This document shows positions 8,734 to 18,168 of a DNA stretch of 64,000 nt, piece after piece. The translations under genes were made by a program, and so were the position numbers. The notes beneath the pieces were generated by a model. The model saw only the letters and a list, made by a program, of their open reading frames with translations, was not told where the DNA came from and did not search any database. This stretch comes from Comamonadaceae bacterium. GTDB lineage: Bacteria > Pseudomonadota > Gammaproteobacteria > Burkholderiales > Burkholderiaceae_C. How positions within the stretch are numbered: position 1 is the first letter of the stretch; every line of letters begins with the position of its first letter. The stretch spans positions 1-64,000 of the forward strand of contig CANGNS010000003.1 in the NCBI GenBank assembly GCA_947455465.1, given 5' to 3'.

Positions 8734-10730
8734 TGTTTACAACTGCTTTCCTCGACCTTCCCCCCTTGCAATCGGCCCAAGGTACGGTCATCCTGCCTGG
8801 CTCCAAAAGCATCTCTAACCGGGTTTTGCTAATGGCCGCTTTGTGCCAGGGCGTCACCGACATCCACGATTTGCTGGACTCCGACGACACCCGCGTCATG
8901 CTCAGCGCGCTGCAGGCCCTGGGCTGCACCTTGGAGCGCCAGGGCAGCACGCTGCGCATCACCGGTTTGGGCGGTGTGCTGCCGGACGCGCCGGCCAAGC
9001 TATTTCTTGGCAATGCCGGCACCGCCATGCGGCCACTCACCGCCGCGCTGGCCGTGCTGGGCGGTGACTTTGAACTCAGCGGCGTTGCCCGCATGCACGA
9101 GCGCCCGATTGGCGATTTGGTCGACGCCCTGGTTCAGCTCGGCTGCCACATCGACTACCTCGGCCAGCCCGGATTCCCGCCGCTGCACATCGGGCGGCCG
9201 CACTTGAAGCTAGACGCGCCCATCCAGGTGCGCGGCGACGTGTCCAGCCAGTTTCTGACGGCTTTGCTGATGGCGCTGCCGCTGGTGGCCGAAAAAGATA
9301 TCCGAATCGAGGTGGTGGGCGAGCTCATTTCGCGGCCCTACATCGCCATTACCCTCAATTTACTGGCGCAATTTGGCGTGCAGGTACGCCAAGAAGGCTG
9401 GCAGGCCTTTGTGATTCCAGCAGGCAGCCGCCTGCGCTCGCCCGGGCAGCTGTATGTCGAGGCCGACGCCTCCTCGGCCAGTTATTTTGTAGCGCTGGGC
9501 GCTATTGCGCCGGGCAGCGAAGGCATCCTTATTCAGGGTCTGGGCGAGAACTCGATTCAAGGCGATATCCGCTTTATCGAAGCGGCCCGCGCCATGGGCG
9601 CTGACGTGCAAAGCGGCCCCAACCACCTGCACGTGCGCCGTGGCGCCTGGCCGCTCCAAGCGATTGACCTCGATTGCAACCACATCCCCGACGCCGCCAT
9701 GACGCTGGCGGTCATGGCCTTGTACGCCCAGGGCACCACGGTGCTGCGCAATATCGGCAGCTGGCGCGTCAAGGAAACCGACCGCATCGCGGCCATGGCC
9801 ACCGAGCTGCGCAAGCTCGGCGCCCAGGTGCAAGAAACGGCGGACTCGATCGCGGTAACAGCCCCAGCGCGGGTGGCCGACTGGCGCCCCGCCAGCATCC
9901 ACACCTATGACGACCACCGCATCGCCATGTGTTTTTCGCTGGCTGCTTTCAACCCGGCGGCCCTGCCGGTGCGCATCCTAGATCCGCAGTGTGTGGCCAA
10001 AACTTTTCCGGATTACTTCGAAGCTCTGATGGGCGTAGCCAGCGCCCGCACCCAAGACGTTCCCGTGCTGTGCGTGGACGGCCCCACCGCATCGGGTAAA
10101 GGCACCTTGGCCTCGGCCCTGGCCGCAGCGCTGGGCTACCATTTTCTGGATTCCGGCGCGCTCTACCGCATCAGCGCCTACGCAGCGGTCCAAGCAGGCT
10201 TGGCGCTCGAGGCCGCCCACGAGGCGCCGATTGCCGCCCTGGCGCGCAGCCTGGACATTGTTTTTGACGGCGAGCGCGTGCTTTTGCAAGGGCAGGACAT
10301 CAGCGAAGCGATCCGCACCGAACAGGCTGGCATGGACGCCTCGGCCGTTTCGGCCCTGCCCGCCGTGCGCGCCGCCTTGCTGGATTTACAGCACGGTTTT
10401 CGCCGCCTTCCGGGCCTGGTCGCAGACGGGCGCGACATGGGAACCGTGGTCTTTCCCGACGCGGCCCTGAAGGTTTACCTGACCGCCAGCGCCGAGCGCC
10501 GCGCGCAAAGACGCTATAAGCAATTGATTTCAAAAGGAATTTCGGCTACACTCGACACTCTTTGCGCGGACTTGGCCGCGCGTGACCTGCGCGATACCAC
10601 GCGTGCGGTTGCGCCCCTCAAGCCCGCACAAGATGCCGCGCTCTTAGACAACTCCGAATTGACGGTCGAACAGTCCGTCACCCAGGTCTTGAACTGGTGG
10701 CAAAGCAAGCAGCCTTTTGGCGCACCCTGA
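8733..10730 (+). CDS. aroA-cmk: Fused EPSP synthase / cytidylate kinase
   Basis: One continuous reading frame of 665 residues joins two enzymes. Residues 1 to about 440 are 3-phosphoshikimate 1-carboxyvinyltransferase ([10 protein letters not shown] at 21-30, [43 protein letters not shown]), the sixth step of the shikimate pathway. From about 446 follows CMP kinase, with Walker [10 protein letters not shown] at 450-458 and [13 protein letters not shown]. The link between the domains is only about 15 residues, with no stop or start signal. The same fusion is annotated in other Burkholderiales. An upstream in-frame extension to 8346 overlaps tyrA and is not used; the coupled ATG at 8733 fits the AroA N-terminus. 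Confidence 0.95.
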   Translation: MFTTAFLDLPPLQSAQGTVILPGSKSISNRVLLMAALCQGVTDIHDLLDSDDTRVMLSALQALGCTLERQGSTLRITGLGGVLPDAPAKLFLGNAGTAMRPLTAALAVLGGDFELSGVARMHERPIGDLVDALVQLGCHIDYLGQPGFPPLHIGRPHLKLDAPIQVRGDVSSQFLTALLMALPLVAEKDIRIEVVGELISRPYIAITLNLLAQFGVQVRQEGWQAFVIPAGSRLRSPGQLYVEADASSASYFVALGAIAPGSEGILIQGLGENSIQGDIRFIEAARAMGADVQSGPNHLHVRRGAWPLQAIDLDCNHIPDAAMTLAVMALYAQGTTVLRNIGSWRVKETDRIAAMATELRKLGAQVQETADSIAVTAPARVADWRPASIHTYDDHRIAMCFSLAAFNPAALPVRILDPQCVAKTFPDYFEALMGVASARTQDVPVLCVDGPTASGKGTLASALAAALGYHFLDSGALYRISAYAAVQAGLALEAAHEAPIAALARSLDIVFDGERVLLQGQDISEAIRTEQAGMDASAVSALPAVRAALLDLQHGFRRLPGLVADGRDMGTVVFPDAALKVYLTASAERRAQRRYKQLISKGISATLDTLCADLAARDLRDTTRAVAPLKPAQDAALLDNSELTVEQSVTQVLNWWQSKQPFGAP

Positions 10731-10862
10731 TCCGGGCGCAACAAGGCTGGCGACAGCAAAGCCCAGGACTTTTCCTGGCACGGCCCCCGAGGCTCCCCTC
10801 GCGCTGCATGCGCATGGTTTCGGGGTTCTACAACATAACCCGCGGTTTACGCCGCATGCAAC

Positions 10863-12542
10863 ATGTCTGAATCTTTCGCAGCCCTCTTTGAAGAGTCACA
10901 AAAATCTTCTGAAACCCGTATCGGTGAAGTCGTCACCGCCGAAGTCGTTCGCATCGAACACAACTTTGTCGTTGTCAACGCCGGCCTCAAGTCAGAAGCC
11001 TATGTGCCTTTGTCCGAATTCAAAAGCGACAAGGGTGAACTCGAAGTCCAAGTGGGCGAATTTGTCTCTGTGGCCATCGTCGCCATGGAAAACGGCTACG
11101 GCGACACCATCGTCAGCCGCGACACCGCCAAGCGCCTCGCTTCGTGGATGAGCCTAGAAAAATCGTTGGAATCGGGCGAATTCGTCACCGGAACCACCAG
11201 CGGCAAAGTCAAAGGCGGCCTGACCGTTTTGGTCAATGGCATCCGCGCTTTCTTGCCCGGTTCGCTGGTCGACACCCGCCCCACCAAGGACTTGTCTCCC
11301 TACGAGAACAAGACCATGGAATTCAAGGTTATCAAGCTCGACCGCAAGCGCAACAACGTGGTTCTGTCACGCCGCGCTGTCGTGGAAGCCTCGATGGGTG
11401 CCGAGCGCGCCAACCTGATGGCCACCCTCAAAGAAGGCTCTGTGGTCCATGGCGTAGTCAAAAACATCACCGAGTACGGTGCGTTTGTGGACCTGGGCGG
11501 TATTGACGGCCTGCTGCACATCACCGACATGGCCTGGCGCCGTGTGCGCCACCCCTCCGAGGTGGTCACTGCGGGCCAAGAAATCACCGCCAAGATTCTC
11601 AAGTTTGATACCGAGAAAAACCGCGTGTCCCTGGGCCTCAAGCAAATGGGTGACGATCCTTGGATGGGCGTCAACCGCCGCTACCCCCAAGCCACCCGCA
11701 TGTTCGGCAAGATCACCAACATCGCCGACTACGGCGCGTTTGTGGAACTCGAGCCCGGCATCGAAGGCCTGGTGCACGTCTCCGAAATGGACTGGACCAA
11801 CAAAAACATCGCCCCGTCCAAGCTCGTGTCCTTGGGTGATGAAGTCGAAGTCATGGTGCTGGAAATCGACGAAGACAAGCGCCGCATTTCTCTGGGCATG
11901 AAGCAGTGCAAAGCCAATCCTTGGCAAGAATTTGCGCAAAACACCAAGCGCGGCGACCGCGTCAAAGGCCCGATCAAATCGATCACCGACTTTGGCGTGT
12001 TCGTGGGCCTGGCAGCCGGTATCGACGGCCTGGTGCATTTGTCCGACCTGTCTTGGAACGAAACCGGCGAAGCCGCTGTGCGCGAGTTCAAAAAAGGCCA
12101 GGAAGTCGAAGCCATTGTGCTGGCCGTGGACGTGGACCGCGAGCGCATCTCCCTGGGTATCAAGCAGTTGGATTCTGACCCCTTCACCACCTTTGCCGCT
12201 GTCAATGACAAAGGCCAAGTGGTGACCGGCAAGGTCAAAACCGTCGATGCCAAGGGCGCTGAGATCGACCTGGGCGAAGACATCATCGGTTACCTGCGCG
12301 TCTCCGAGATCAGCCGCGACCGCGTCGAAGACGCCCGCAGCGTGCTCAAAGAAGGCGACGAAGTCACCGCTGTCGTGGTCAACGTGGATCGCAAAACCCG
12401 CAACATCCAACTGTCCATCAAGGCCAAGGATGCAGCGGACCAAAACGAAGCCATGGCCACCCTGAGCCAGAACGCCGCGCGTGAAAACGCCGGCACCACC
12501 AGCCTGGGCGCTTTGTTGCGTGCCAAGTTGGACAACAATTAA
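10863..12542 (+). CDS. rpsA: 30S ribosomal protein S1
   Basis: Binds mRNA leaders and helps load structured or weak-Shine-Dalgarno messages on the 30S subunit. The 559-residue protein starts [12 protein letters not shown] and has six S1/OB domains; repeats such as [43 protein letters not shown] and [20 protein letters not shown] are easy to see. There is no Shine-Dalgarno sequence before the ATG; instead a small GCGG/CCGC stem lies just upstream. Enterobacterial rpsA is likewise weak in Shine-Dalgarno and autoregulated. The cmk domain before it and ihfB after it are the usual neighbours. Confidence 0.97.
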   Translation: MSESFAALFEESQKSSETRIGEVVTAEVVRIEHNFVVVNAGLKSEAYVPLSEFKSDKGELEVQVGEFVSVAIVAMENGYGDTIVSRDTAKRLASWMSLEKSLESGEFVTGTTSGKVKGGLTVLVNGIRAFLPGSLVDTRPTKDLSPYENKTMEFKVIKLDRKRNNVVLSRRAVVEASMGAERANLMATLKEGSVVHGVVKNITEYGAFVDLGGIDGLLHITDMAWRRVRHPSEVVTAGQEITAKILKFDTEKNRVSLGLKQMGDDPWMGVNRRYPQATRMFGKITNIADYGAFVELEPGIEGLVHVSEMDWTNKNIAPSKLVSLGDEVEVMVLEIDEDKRRISLGMKQCKANPWQEFAQNTKRGDRVKGPIKSITDFGVFVGLAAGIDGLVHLSDLSWNETGEAAVREFKKGQEVEAIVLAVDVDRERISLGIKQLDSDPFTTFAAVNDKGQVVTGKVKTVDAKGAEIDLGEDIIGYLRVSEISRDRVEDARSVLKEGDEVTAVVVNVDRKTRNIQLSIKAKDAADQNEAMATLSQNAARENAGTTSLGALLRAKLDNN

Positions 12543-12571
12543 GCGCCCGTCGCCAATTGTGTCAATCAGCC

Positions 12572-12600
12572 AGGGGCCGGCGTGTGCCGGCCCCTCGGCT
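12572..12600 (+). terminator. Possible terminator hairpin after rpsA
   Basis: AGGGGCCGGC (12572-12581) and GCCGGCCCCT (12586-12595) form a perfect 10-bp stem with a 4-base loop, but only short T runs follow (CGGCTTTC). It could be a weak terminator or a stabilising 3' hairpin that still allows read-through into ihfB, 23 bp further on. Confidence 0.45.
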
Positions 12601-12618
12601 TTCACGTGATTACCCACC

Positions 12619-12933
12619 ATGACCCGTTCAGAGATCGTTGAAGAATTGGCCAGCCGCTTTAGCCAGCTGACCCACCAGGACGCCGAGTTCGCCGTCAAAG
12701 CGATTTTGGACGCCATGAACGATGCTTTGGTGCGCGGACAACGCATCGAAATTCGGGGATTTGGCAGTTTTTCCGTCAACCACCATGCCCCGCGCATGGG
12801 CCGCAACCCACGCAATGGCGAGAGCGTGGCCATTCCGCAGCGCCGTGTGCCCCATTTCAAGCCCGGCAAAGCCCTGCGCGAAGCCGTCGACAGCGCTACC
12901 CCCGAGCAGCCAGCCCCTGCGCCAGGCCGCTGA
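12619..12933 (+). CDS. ihfB: Integration host factor subunit beta
   Basis: DNA-bending nucleoid protein working as a heterodimer with IhfA, which is also in this window (32608-32934). The 104-residue sequence starts [14 protein letters not shown] and has the HU/IHF core with the beta-arm [24 protein letters not shown]. The intercalating proline lies in the arm. It follows rpsA as in most proteobacteria. Confidence 0.96.
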   Translation: MTRSEIVEELASRFSQLTHQDAEFAVKAILDAMNDALVRGQRIEIRGFGSFSVNHHAPRMGRNPRNGESVAIPQRRVPHFKPGKALREAVDSATPEQPAPAPGR

Positions 12934-12976
12934 TTCCCCCTTGGCCCGATAGAATCGGCGCCGACCAAGGAATCGC

Positions 12977-13276
12977 ATGACCTCTTTCTTTTCGCTGGTG
13001 AAATGGCTGTTTAAAGCAGCCGTTTTTTTCACCTTGTTCGCCTTTGCCCTGAATAACCAGGCCGATGCGACCGTGCGCTTCTTTTTTGGCTACCAGTGGA
13101 CTGCGCCCATGGTCATTGTGGTGCTCCTGAGTTTTTCGGCCGGTCTGCTGGTCGGCATTTTGGGTATGGTGCCGCGCTGGTGGCAGCAAAGACGCGCGGC
13201 CAAAGCCCAAGCGGCTAGCGCCCCCAGCCCTGCAGCGGCCACGGCCAGCGATAACGCGATGCCCCATGGAATTTGA
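12977..13276 (+). CDS. lapA: LapA-family inner-membrane protein
   Basis: Small membrane protein of 99 residues with two hydrophobic helices (about 8-28 and 43-66) and an Ala-rich cytoplasmic tail, matching the LapA/DUF1049 family. In E. coli LapA partners with LapB in control of LpxC and lipopolysaccharide assembly. AAGGA lies 7 bases before the ATG. Its 3' end overlaps lapB by 11 bp. Confidence 0.85.
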   Translation: MTSFFSLVKWLFKAAVFFTLFAFALNNQADATVRFFFGYQWTAPMVIVVLLSFSAGLLVGILGMVPRWWQQRRAAKAQAASAPSPAAATASDNAMPHGI

Positions 13277-14414
13277 CGCCAGCACTTTTTTGATGGGCCT
13301 GCCCATCGCCTTCGCTCTGGGCTGGCTGGCCTCGCGCTTTGATCTGCGCCAATTGCGCCTTGAAAACCGCCAGGCGCCTAAAGCCTATTTCAAAGGCCTC
13401 AATTTCCTGCTCAATGAGCAACAAGACCAGGCCATCGACGCCTTCATCGAAGCGGTCCAAAACGATCCCGACACCTCAGAGCTGCACTTCGCGCTGGGTA
13501 ATTTATTCAGACGCCGGGGCGAGTACGAGCGCGCCGTGCGCGTGCATCAGCATCTGCTCTCGCGCGCAGACATCAGCGCCGATGACCGCCACCGCGCCCA
13601 GCATGGCTTGGCGCTGGACTACCTGAAAGCGGGCTTGCTCGACCGCGCAGAAACCGCCTTGCTGGCGCTGGAAGGCACACGCTTTGAAGCCCAAGCGCGC
13701 CTGGCCTTGTTGGCCAATTACGAACGCGCCCGCGACTGGGCGGGTGCCGCCTTGGTTGCCCAAAAGCTTGAGACGGCGGGGCAAGGCAGTTTTGCCGGCC
13801 GTCAAGCGCATTATTTGTGCGAGCAAGCGGCCAGCGCGCTCGCATCCGGGCAGGCCGATGCCGCCAAAGCGCTGCTCAACCAGGCTATCGCCACCGCGCC
13901 GCACAGCGCGCGTGCGCGCCTCGATCTGGCGCAGATGCTGGCCAAAGATGACTCCAGCACAGCTTTGGCCCAACTGCTGCAAGCGGCCCAGGCCACGCCG
14001 GCCGCTATCTCCTTGTTTGCGGGCGACATGGCGCGTTGGGCGCTGCATAACGGGGACACCGCCCCCACGCAAGCGGTTTTGCAAGCCTCTTATGCCAACG
14101 CGCCGTCATTGGACGTACTCGACGCCCTGGTGGCGCTGGATGCGCCTTCGGCCGCGCAGGACGCCCGCGCTTGGTATGTACGCCACCTGGAAAAGCAACC
14201 TTCGTTAGTGGCCGCAGCCCAGTGGATTGCCGGCGAAAAGCTAGAGCACGAGCAGTTTCACCCGCAGGTACAGCGCGCCTTGGACCATGCCGTCAAGCCG
14301 CTCAAGCGCTACCGCTGCGCGGCCTGCGGCTTTGAAGCGCAAAAACATTTTTGGCACTGCCCCGGCTGCCAAGCCTGGGACAGCTACCCTCCACGCCGTG
14401 TAGAAGAACTATGA
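13266..14414 (+). CDS. lapB: Lipopolysaccharide assembly protein LapB (YciM)
   Basis: In E. coli the membrane adaptor that presents LpxC to FtsH and so limits lipid A synthesis. The 382-residue protein has an N-terminal anchor helix (about 7-23), a long run of TPR-type helical repeats (about 37-340), and a C-terminal rubredoxin-like zinc knuckle (CAACGF ... HCPGCQAW), all hallmarks of LapB. It overlaps lapA by 11 bp and rfaE1 by 4 bp (ATGA), placing LPS control and heptose synthesis in one translationally coupled operon. Confidence 0.93.
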   Translation: MEFDASTFLMGLPIAFALGWLASRFDLRQLRLENRQAPKAYFKGLNFLLNEQQDQAIDAFIEAVQNDPDTSELHFALGNLFRRRGEYERAVRVHQHLLSRADISADDRHRAQHGLALDYLKAGLLDRAETALLALEGTRFEAQARLALLANYERARDWAGAALVAQKLETAGQGSFAGRQAHYLCEQAASALASGQADAAKALLNQAIATAPHSARARLDLAQMLAKDDSSTALAQLLQAAQATPAAISLFAGDMARWALHNGDTAPTQAVLQASYANAPSLDVLDALVALDAPSAAQDARAWYVRHLEKQPSLVAAAQWIAGEKLEHEQFHPQVQRALDHAVKPLKRYRCAACGFEAQKHFWHCPGCQAWDSYPPRRVEEL

Positions 14415-15364
14415 CCGCCTCCCCTGCGCCCCTGACCCCGCTCTCCCCTGCCCGCCTGCGCGATTGCCGCGTTTTGGTGGTTGGCGACGTGATGCTTGAC
14501 CGCTATTGGTACGGCGCCGTAGACCGCATCTCGCCCGAAGCGCCCGTGCCTGTGGTGCGCGTGGGCCGCGAGGAAGAGCGCGGCGGCGGCGCAGCCAACG
14601 TGGCCCTGAACGTGGCCGCCCTGGGCGCCCAGGTGAGTTTGCTCACCGTGGTGGGCGAGGATGAGGCCAGCCACAAGCTCGAAGCCATCCTGGCCAAAAC
14701 TGGCGTTAAAACCGTGTTCGGGCGCGATGCCGAACTCAAAACCACCGTCAAGCTGCGCATCATTGGGCGCCAGCAGCAACTGCTGCGCCTCGATTTCGAA
14801 AACACCCCGCAAAACGAGGTGCTAGCCAGCCAGACTGCCCGTTTTGAAGAACTCCTGGGCCAGCACGACGCGGTGCTGTTTTCCGACTACGGCAAAGGCG
14901 GATTAGCCCACGTCAGCGCCATGATTGCCAAAGCGCGCGCACAGTCCAAACCGGTGCTCATCGACCCCAAGGGCAGCGACTATTCACGCTACCAGGGCGC
15001 CACCGTCATCACCCCCAACCGCGCCGAGTTGCAGGAAGTGGTGGGCAAATGGCAAAGCGAAGAACAATTGCTGCGCAAAGCGCAAACCCTGCGCCAGCAA
15101 CTGGACCTGCAAGCCCTGCTGCTCACCCGCAGCGAAGAAGGCATGACTTTGTTCCAAGCCAGCGGTACGCACCATGTCAGCGCGCAGGCGCGCGAGGTGT
15201 TTGACGTCACCGGCGCTGGGGACACCGTTATTGCCACCATGGCCGTGCTGCTGGGCGCTGGGCTGTCCCTGCAAGAGGCGCTGCCCTGGGCCAACCGCGC
15301 TGGCGGTTTGGTGGTCGGCAAGTTTGGCACCGCCACCGTGTCTTTTGAGGAGTTGATTTCATGA
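14411..15364 (+). CDS. rfaE1: D-glycero-beta-D-manno-heptose-7-phosphate kinase
   Basis: PfkB-type sugar kinase that phosphorylates heptose 7-phosphate at C1 on the way to ADP-heptose for the LPS inner core. The 317-residue protein carries [15 protein letters not shown] near the N-terminus, [11 protein letters not shown], and the catalytic [14 protein letters not shown] near the C-terminus. It is the kinase half only; the adenylyltransferase fused to it in E. coli HldE must be a separate gene elsewhere. The start at 14411 overlaps the lapB stop in ATGA; a longer in-frame extension inside lapB is unlikely. Confidence 0.93.
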   Translation: MTASPAPLTPLSPARLRDCRVLVVGDVMLDRYWYGAVDRISPEAPVPVVRVGREEERGGGAANVALNVAALGAQVSLLTVVGEDEASHKLEAILAKTGVKTVFGRDAELKTTVKLRIIGRQQQLLRLDFENTPQNEVLASQTARFEELLGQHDAVLFSDYGKGGLAHVSAMIAKARAQSKPVLIDPKGSDYSRYQGATVITPNRAELQEVVGKWQSEEQLLRKAQTLRQQLDLQALLLTRSEEGMTLFQASGTHHVSAQAREVFDVTGAGDTVIATMAVLLGAGLSLQEALPWANRAGGLVVGKFGTATVSFEELIS

Positions 15365-16368
15365 GCCGTGTCGTCGTCACCGGGGCCGCCGGGTTTATCG
15401 GCAGCAATATCATCGCCGGCCTGAACGCGCGCGGCATCGAGGACATCATCGCCGTGGACGACTTGCGCGACGGTGACAAATTCCGCAACCTGGCCACCGG
15501 GCGCATCGCCCACTATGTAGACGCCGCCGACTTCTATGGCGCCTACGCCCAAGGCGCTTTTGGCAAAGTTGAGGCCGTGTTTCATGAAGGCGCCTGCAGC
15601 GACACCATGGAGCGCGATGGCCAGTACATGATGCGCAACAACTACGCCACCACCTTGGCCCTGTTCGAGGCCGCGCAAGCGCAAGGCACACGCCTGCTCT
15701 ACGCCTCGTCCGCAGCCACTTATGGCGGCTCGGACGAGTTCCGCGAAGAGCCTGCCTGCGAGGCACCGCTCAATGTCTACGGCTACTCCAAGCTACTGCT
15801 CGACCAGGTGCTGCGCCGCCGCTTGGGTGCGCGCTTTGAGCAGGCGGAAACGCAAGTGGCAGGCTTTCGGTATTTCAATGTCTATGGGCGCCACGAGCAG
15901 CATAAAGGCCGCATGGCCAGCGTGGCCTACCACCAGTTTCACCAGTTCTCAGAGCAGGGCTGTGTCAAGCTTTTTGGCCCCTACGGTGGCTACGAGGCCG
16001 GCGCGCAAATGCGCGACTTTGTCTTCATCGACGATGTGGTGGCCGTCAACCTCTGGTTTTTTGACCATCCCGGCAAAAGCGGCATCTTTAACCTGGGTTC
16101 GGGCCGGGCGCAGAGCTTTAATGAGGTGGCCTGCGCCGTGGTCAACACCTTGCGCACCGCACGTGGCGAGGCGCCCTTGGCGCTGGCAGCCATCGTGGAA
16201 CAAGGCTTGTTGCAGTACATCGACTTCCCCGACGCCTTGCGCGGCAAATACCAGTGCTTTACGCAGGCCGACCTGCAGGCCCTGCGCGCTGTGGGCTGCA
16301 ACCATGCATTTGCCGATGTGCAAAGCGGTGTCTCGCAGTATGTTCAGTGGTTGCTACAAACTTCCTAA
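15361..16368 (+). CDS. hldD: ADP-L-glycero-D-manno-heptose 6-epimerase
   Basis: Last step of ADP-heptose synthesis, flipping C6. The 335-residue short-chain dehydrogenase/epimerase has the nucleotide-binding GAAGFIG at 8-14, [13 protein letters not shown], and the catalytic YGYSK with Tyr and Lys four apart. ATGA overlap with rfaE1 couples their translation. Together with lapAB the run 12977-16368 forms a compact LPS operon. Confidence 0.96.
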   Translation: MSRVVVTGAAGFIGSNIIAGLNARGIEDIIAVDDLRDGDKFRNLATGRIAHYVDAADFYGAYAQGAFGKVEAVFHEGACSDTMERDGQYMMRNNYATTLALFEAAQAQGTRLLYASSAATYGGSDEFREEPACEAPLNVYGYSKLLLDQVLRRRLGARFEQAETQVAGFRYFNVYGRHEQHKGRMASVAYHQFHQFSEQGCVKLFGPYGGYEAGAQMRDFVFIDDVVAVNLWFFDHPGKSGIFNLGSGRAQSFNEVACAVVNTLRTARGEAPLALAAIVEQGLLQYIDFPDALRGKYQCFTQADLQALRAVGCNHAFADVQSGVSQYVQWLLQTS

Positions 16369-16372
16369 AGCC

Positions 16373-16666
16373 ATGTCTGCGCCACTTTGCCTCGTGCGCC
16401 GCAGTTTTTTTGCGCTTTTGATAGCGCTGCTATGTTGTGTCGCTGCGGCCACCGAAATCAACCAAGCCAACGAGGCCGAACTTGACAGCGTCAAAGGCCT
16501 GGGCCCCAGCACCACGGCGCGCATCCTGGAGGCGCGTGCGCAAGCCCTCTTTAGCGATTGGGCCGACCTGATGCGCCGTGTCAAAGGCATCAAGCCCAAG
16601 CAAGCGGCCAAGCTTTCTGAAGCAGGCCTGCGCATTAACGGCCAGGCGTTTGAGACGACGCCATGA
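16373..16666 (+). CDS. ComEA-like helix-hairpin-helix DNA-binding protein
   Basis: A 97-residue secreted or periplasmic protein: signal peptide about 1-26 (SFFALLIALLCCVAAA), then a duplicated helix-hairpin-helix (EINQANEAELDSVKGLGP and a second GIKPKQAAKL unit). This matches the ComEA family, which binds incoming DNA in the periplasm during natural transformation. It starts 4 bp after hldD and its stop overlaps crcB (ATGA). Whether it serves competence or another role cannot be told from one gene. Confidence 0.8.
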   Translation: MSAPLCLVRRSFFALLIALLCCVAAATEINQANEAELDSVKGLGPSTTARILEARAQALFSDWADLMRRVKGIKPKQAAKLSEAGLRINGQAFETTP

Positions 16667-17061
16667 GCAGCGTCCTTGCCATTTGCATTGGCGCCTGTGT
16701 GGGCGCCTTGGCGCGCTGGCAGCTGGCGCTGTGGCTCAACCCCGCCGTGTTGCCCGTAACCGCGCTGCCGCTGGGCACATTGGCAGCCAATTTAATAGGC
16801 GGATATTTGGTGGGCGCGGCGGTGGCGCTCTTTCAGGCTATGCCCGAGCTGGATCCGATGTGGCGCTTGGCCCTGATCACCGGGTTTTTGGGCGCGCTCA
16901 CCACCTTTTCCAGTTTCTCGGCCGAAGTGGTCGCCATGCTGGGCCAAGGGCGCTATGCGCTGGCACTGGGCACGGCGGCGGTTCATCTGCTGGGCTCGCT
17001 GCTGCTGACCGTGGCCGGCATGCGTACGGTCAGCTGGTGGCTGGGCACGCCAGCGCCCTAA
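16663..17061 (+). CDS. crcB: Fluoride exporter CrcB/Fluc
   Basis: Small dual-topology membrane channel that expels fluoride. The 132-residue protein has four hydrophobic helices and the family signatures GTLAANLIGGYLVG and TGFLGALTTFSSFS. A single copy is enough for the homodimeric channel. No fluoride riboswitch is visible, since the gene is coupled to the ComEA-like gene by a 4-bp overlap. It ends the plus-strand run, 5 bp from the convergent hydrolase gene. Confidence 0.93.
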   Translation: MSSVLAICIGACVGALARWQLALWLNPAVLPVTALPLGTLAANLIGGYLVGAAVALFQAMPELDPMWRLALITGFLGALTTFSSFSAEVVAMLGQGRYALALGTAAVHLLGSLLLTVAGMRTVSWWLGTPAP

Positions 17062-17066
17062 AGGCT

Positions 17067-18164
17067 TTAGAGCGGCAGCACCTGCGCCGGGTCCGGCCGG
17101 GCCAGCCAGGCCTCAAACTCATCGGCCAGTTGCTGGGCGGCTGCTGTGGCGCCAGTCCAGGCCTTGCTGCGGCCTGCAAAATCGTTGCCGTAGCGCGTGA
17201 AGTCGGTGCGGTCGGGCAACTTGCCATTGGGCAAACCGGCGACCCACTGCGCGCACGGCGCAAGCACCACGGTGGAGTCTAAAAACGCGCTGCTGCGGTG
17301 GCGCCAAGGCAAAGCCTTGTCCAGCCAACCAGGTACCACCGCCTGCTGGAAATGCGGGTACAGCACCAGCCCTTGGCCAGCCTTCCAGGGGCCGTCATCG
17401 GCGGCGGCCGCGTAGTTCAGGTGCAGGTGGTAGTCGGTAATGCCGCCGTCCCAGTATGCGCCCTCGGGAACTCCTGCAATGTCGTGCACCGCCTCCAGCA
17501 AAAACGGGATGGAGCAGCTCGCTTGCAATGCGGACATAAAGTTACCGGGGTCTAAAGCGGCACGCCGGGTCGGAAAATCGCTGGCGTCAAAAGGCAGCGG
17601 CGCGTCCGACGAGGAAAACACCGTGCGCTCCAAGGACCAGCCCAACAGCCGCCGGTGCAGCAGATTGCCTGCAAACGCCGCCGCATAGCCCACAGGCGTG
17701 CGCCAGGGGTGCTCACGCCGCAACAAACCACGCCCGCGCGAGGCCAGCACATGCAGGCGGTAACGCGGATGGGACAGCACTTCTTGGATGCGTCCGCCAT
17801 AAAAAAGCTGCAAATTGGCCGCAAATTGCGCGCTGACCTCTCGGGCCGGAACCCGCTTTTGGCCAGGCGGCAATTCGTAGTGCTGGGCGATGTAGTCACG
17901 CTCGAGCCGCTCCAAGGCCGGTACCGGCTGCTGCAAACACGCAGTGGCCATGCGCCAGGCGCCGATCGATGCACCCACCAAATGCACGGGCTGGCTGCTT
18001 TGGCTGAGCCATTGGCCAAAAATAAAACGGTCCAGAGGCCCCAAGATCAGCCCTTTAGGGCCGCCTGCGGCCGCAGGAATCACGCGCACCTGTTCGGGCT
18101 GCAAGCCCTGCTCCATCAGCTGCTTGCGGGCGCTCGGGCCGGCGTAAATTTGCAGCGCTTTCAT
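17067..18164 (-). CDS. Patatin-like phospholipase family protein
   Basis: Predicted serine acyl hydrolase of 365 residues. The nucleophile elbow is GASIG with Ser67, a glycine-rich oxyanion loop AAGGPKG is at 32-38, and the second catalytic residue is the Asp of YWDGGITDY, the Ser/Asp dyad of patatins. No signal peptide is seen, so it is likely cytoplasmic. The ATG at 18162-18164 lies 4 bp after the tex stop, so it is probably co-transcribed with tex; longer in-frame starts overlap tex. The natural lipid substrate is unknown. Confidence 0.8.
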   Translation of the reverse strand: MKALQIYAGPSARKQLMEQGLQPEQVRVIPAAAGGPKGLILGPLDRFIFGQWLSQSSQPVHLVGASIGAWRMATACLQQPVPALERLERDYIAQHYELPPGQKRVPAREVSAQFAANLQLFYGGRIQEVLSHPRYRLHVLASRGRGLLRREHPWRTPVGYAAAFAGNLLHRRLLGWSLERTVFSSSDAPLPFDASDFPTRRAALDPGNFMSALQASCSIPFLLEAVHDIAGVPEGAYWDGGITDYHLHLNYAAAADDGPWKAGQGLVLYPHFQQAVVPGWLDKALPWRHRSSAFLDSTVVLAPCAQWVAGLPNGKLPDRTDFTRYGNDFAGRSKAWTGATAAAQQLADEFEAWLARPDPAQVLPL

Positions 18165-18168
18165 CGGC

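Noticed and set aside
11367..12968. 533-residue open frame on the minus strand opposite rpsA and ihfB
   Set aside because: Overlaps two certain genes; its repeats mirror the S1 domain repeats.
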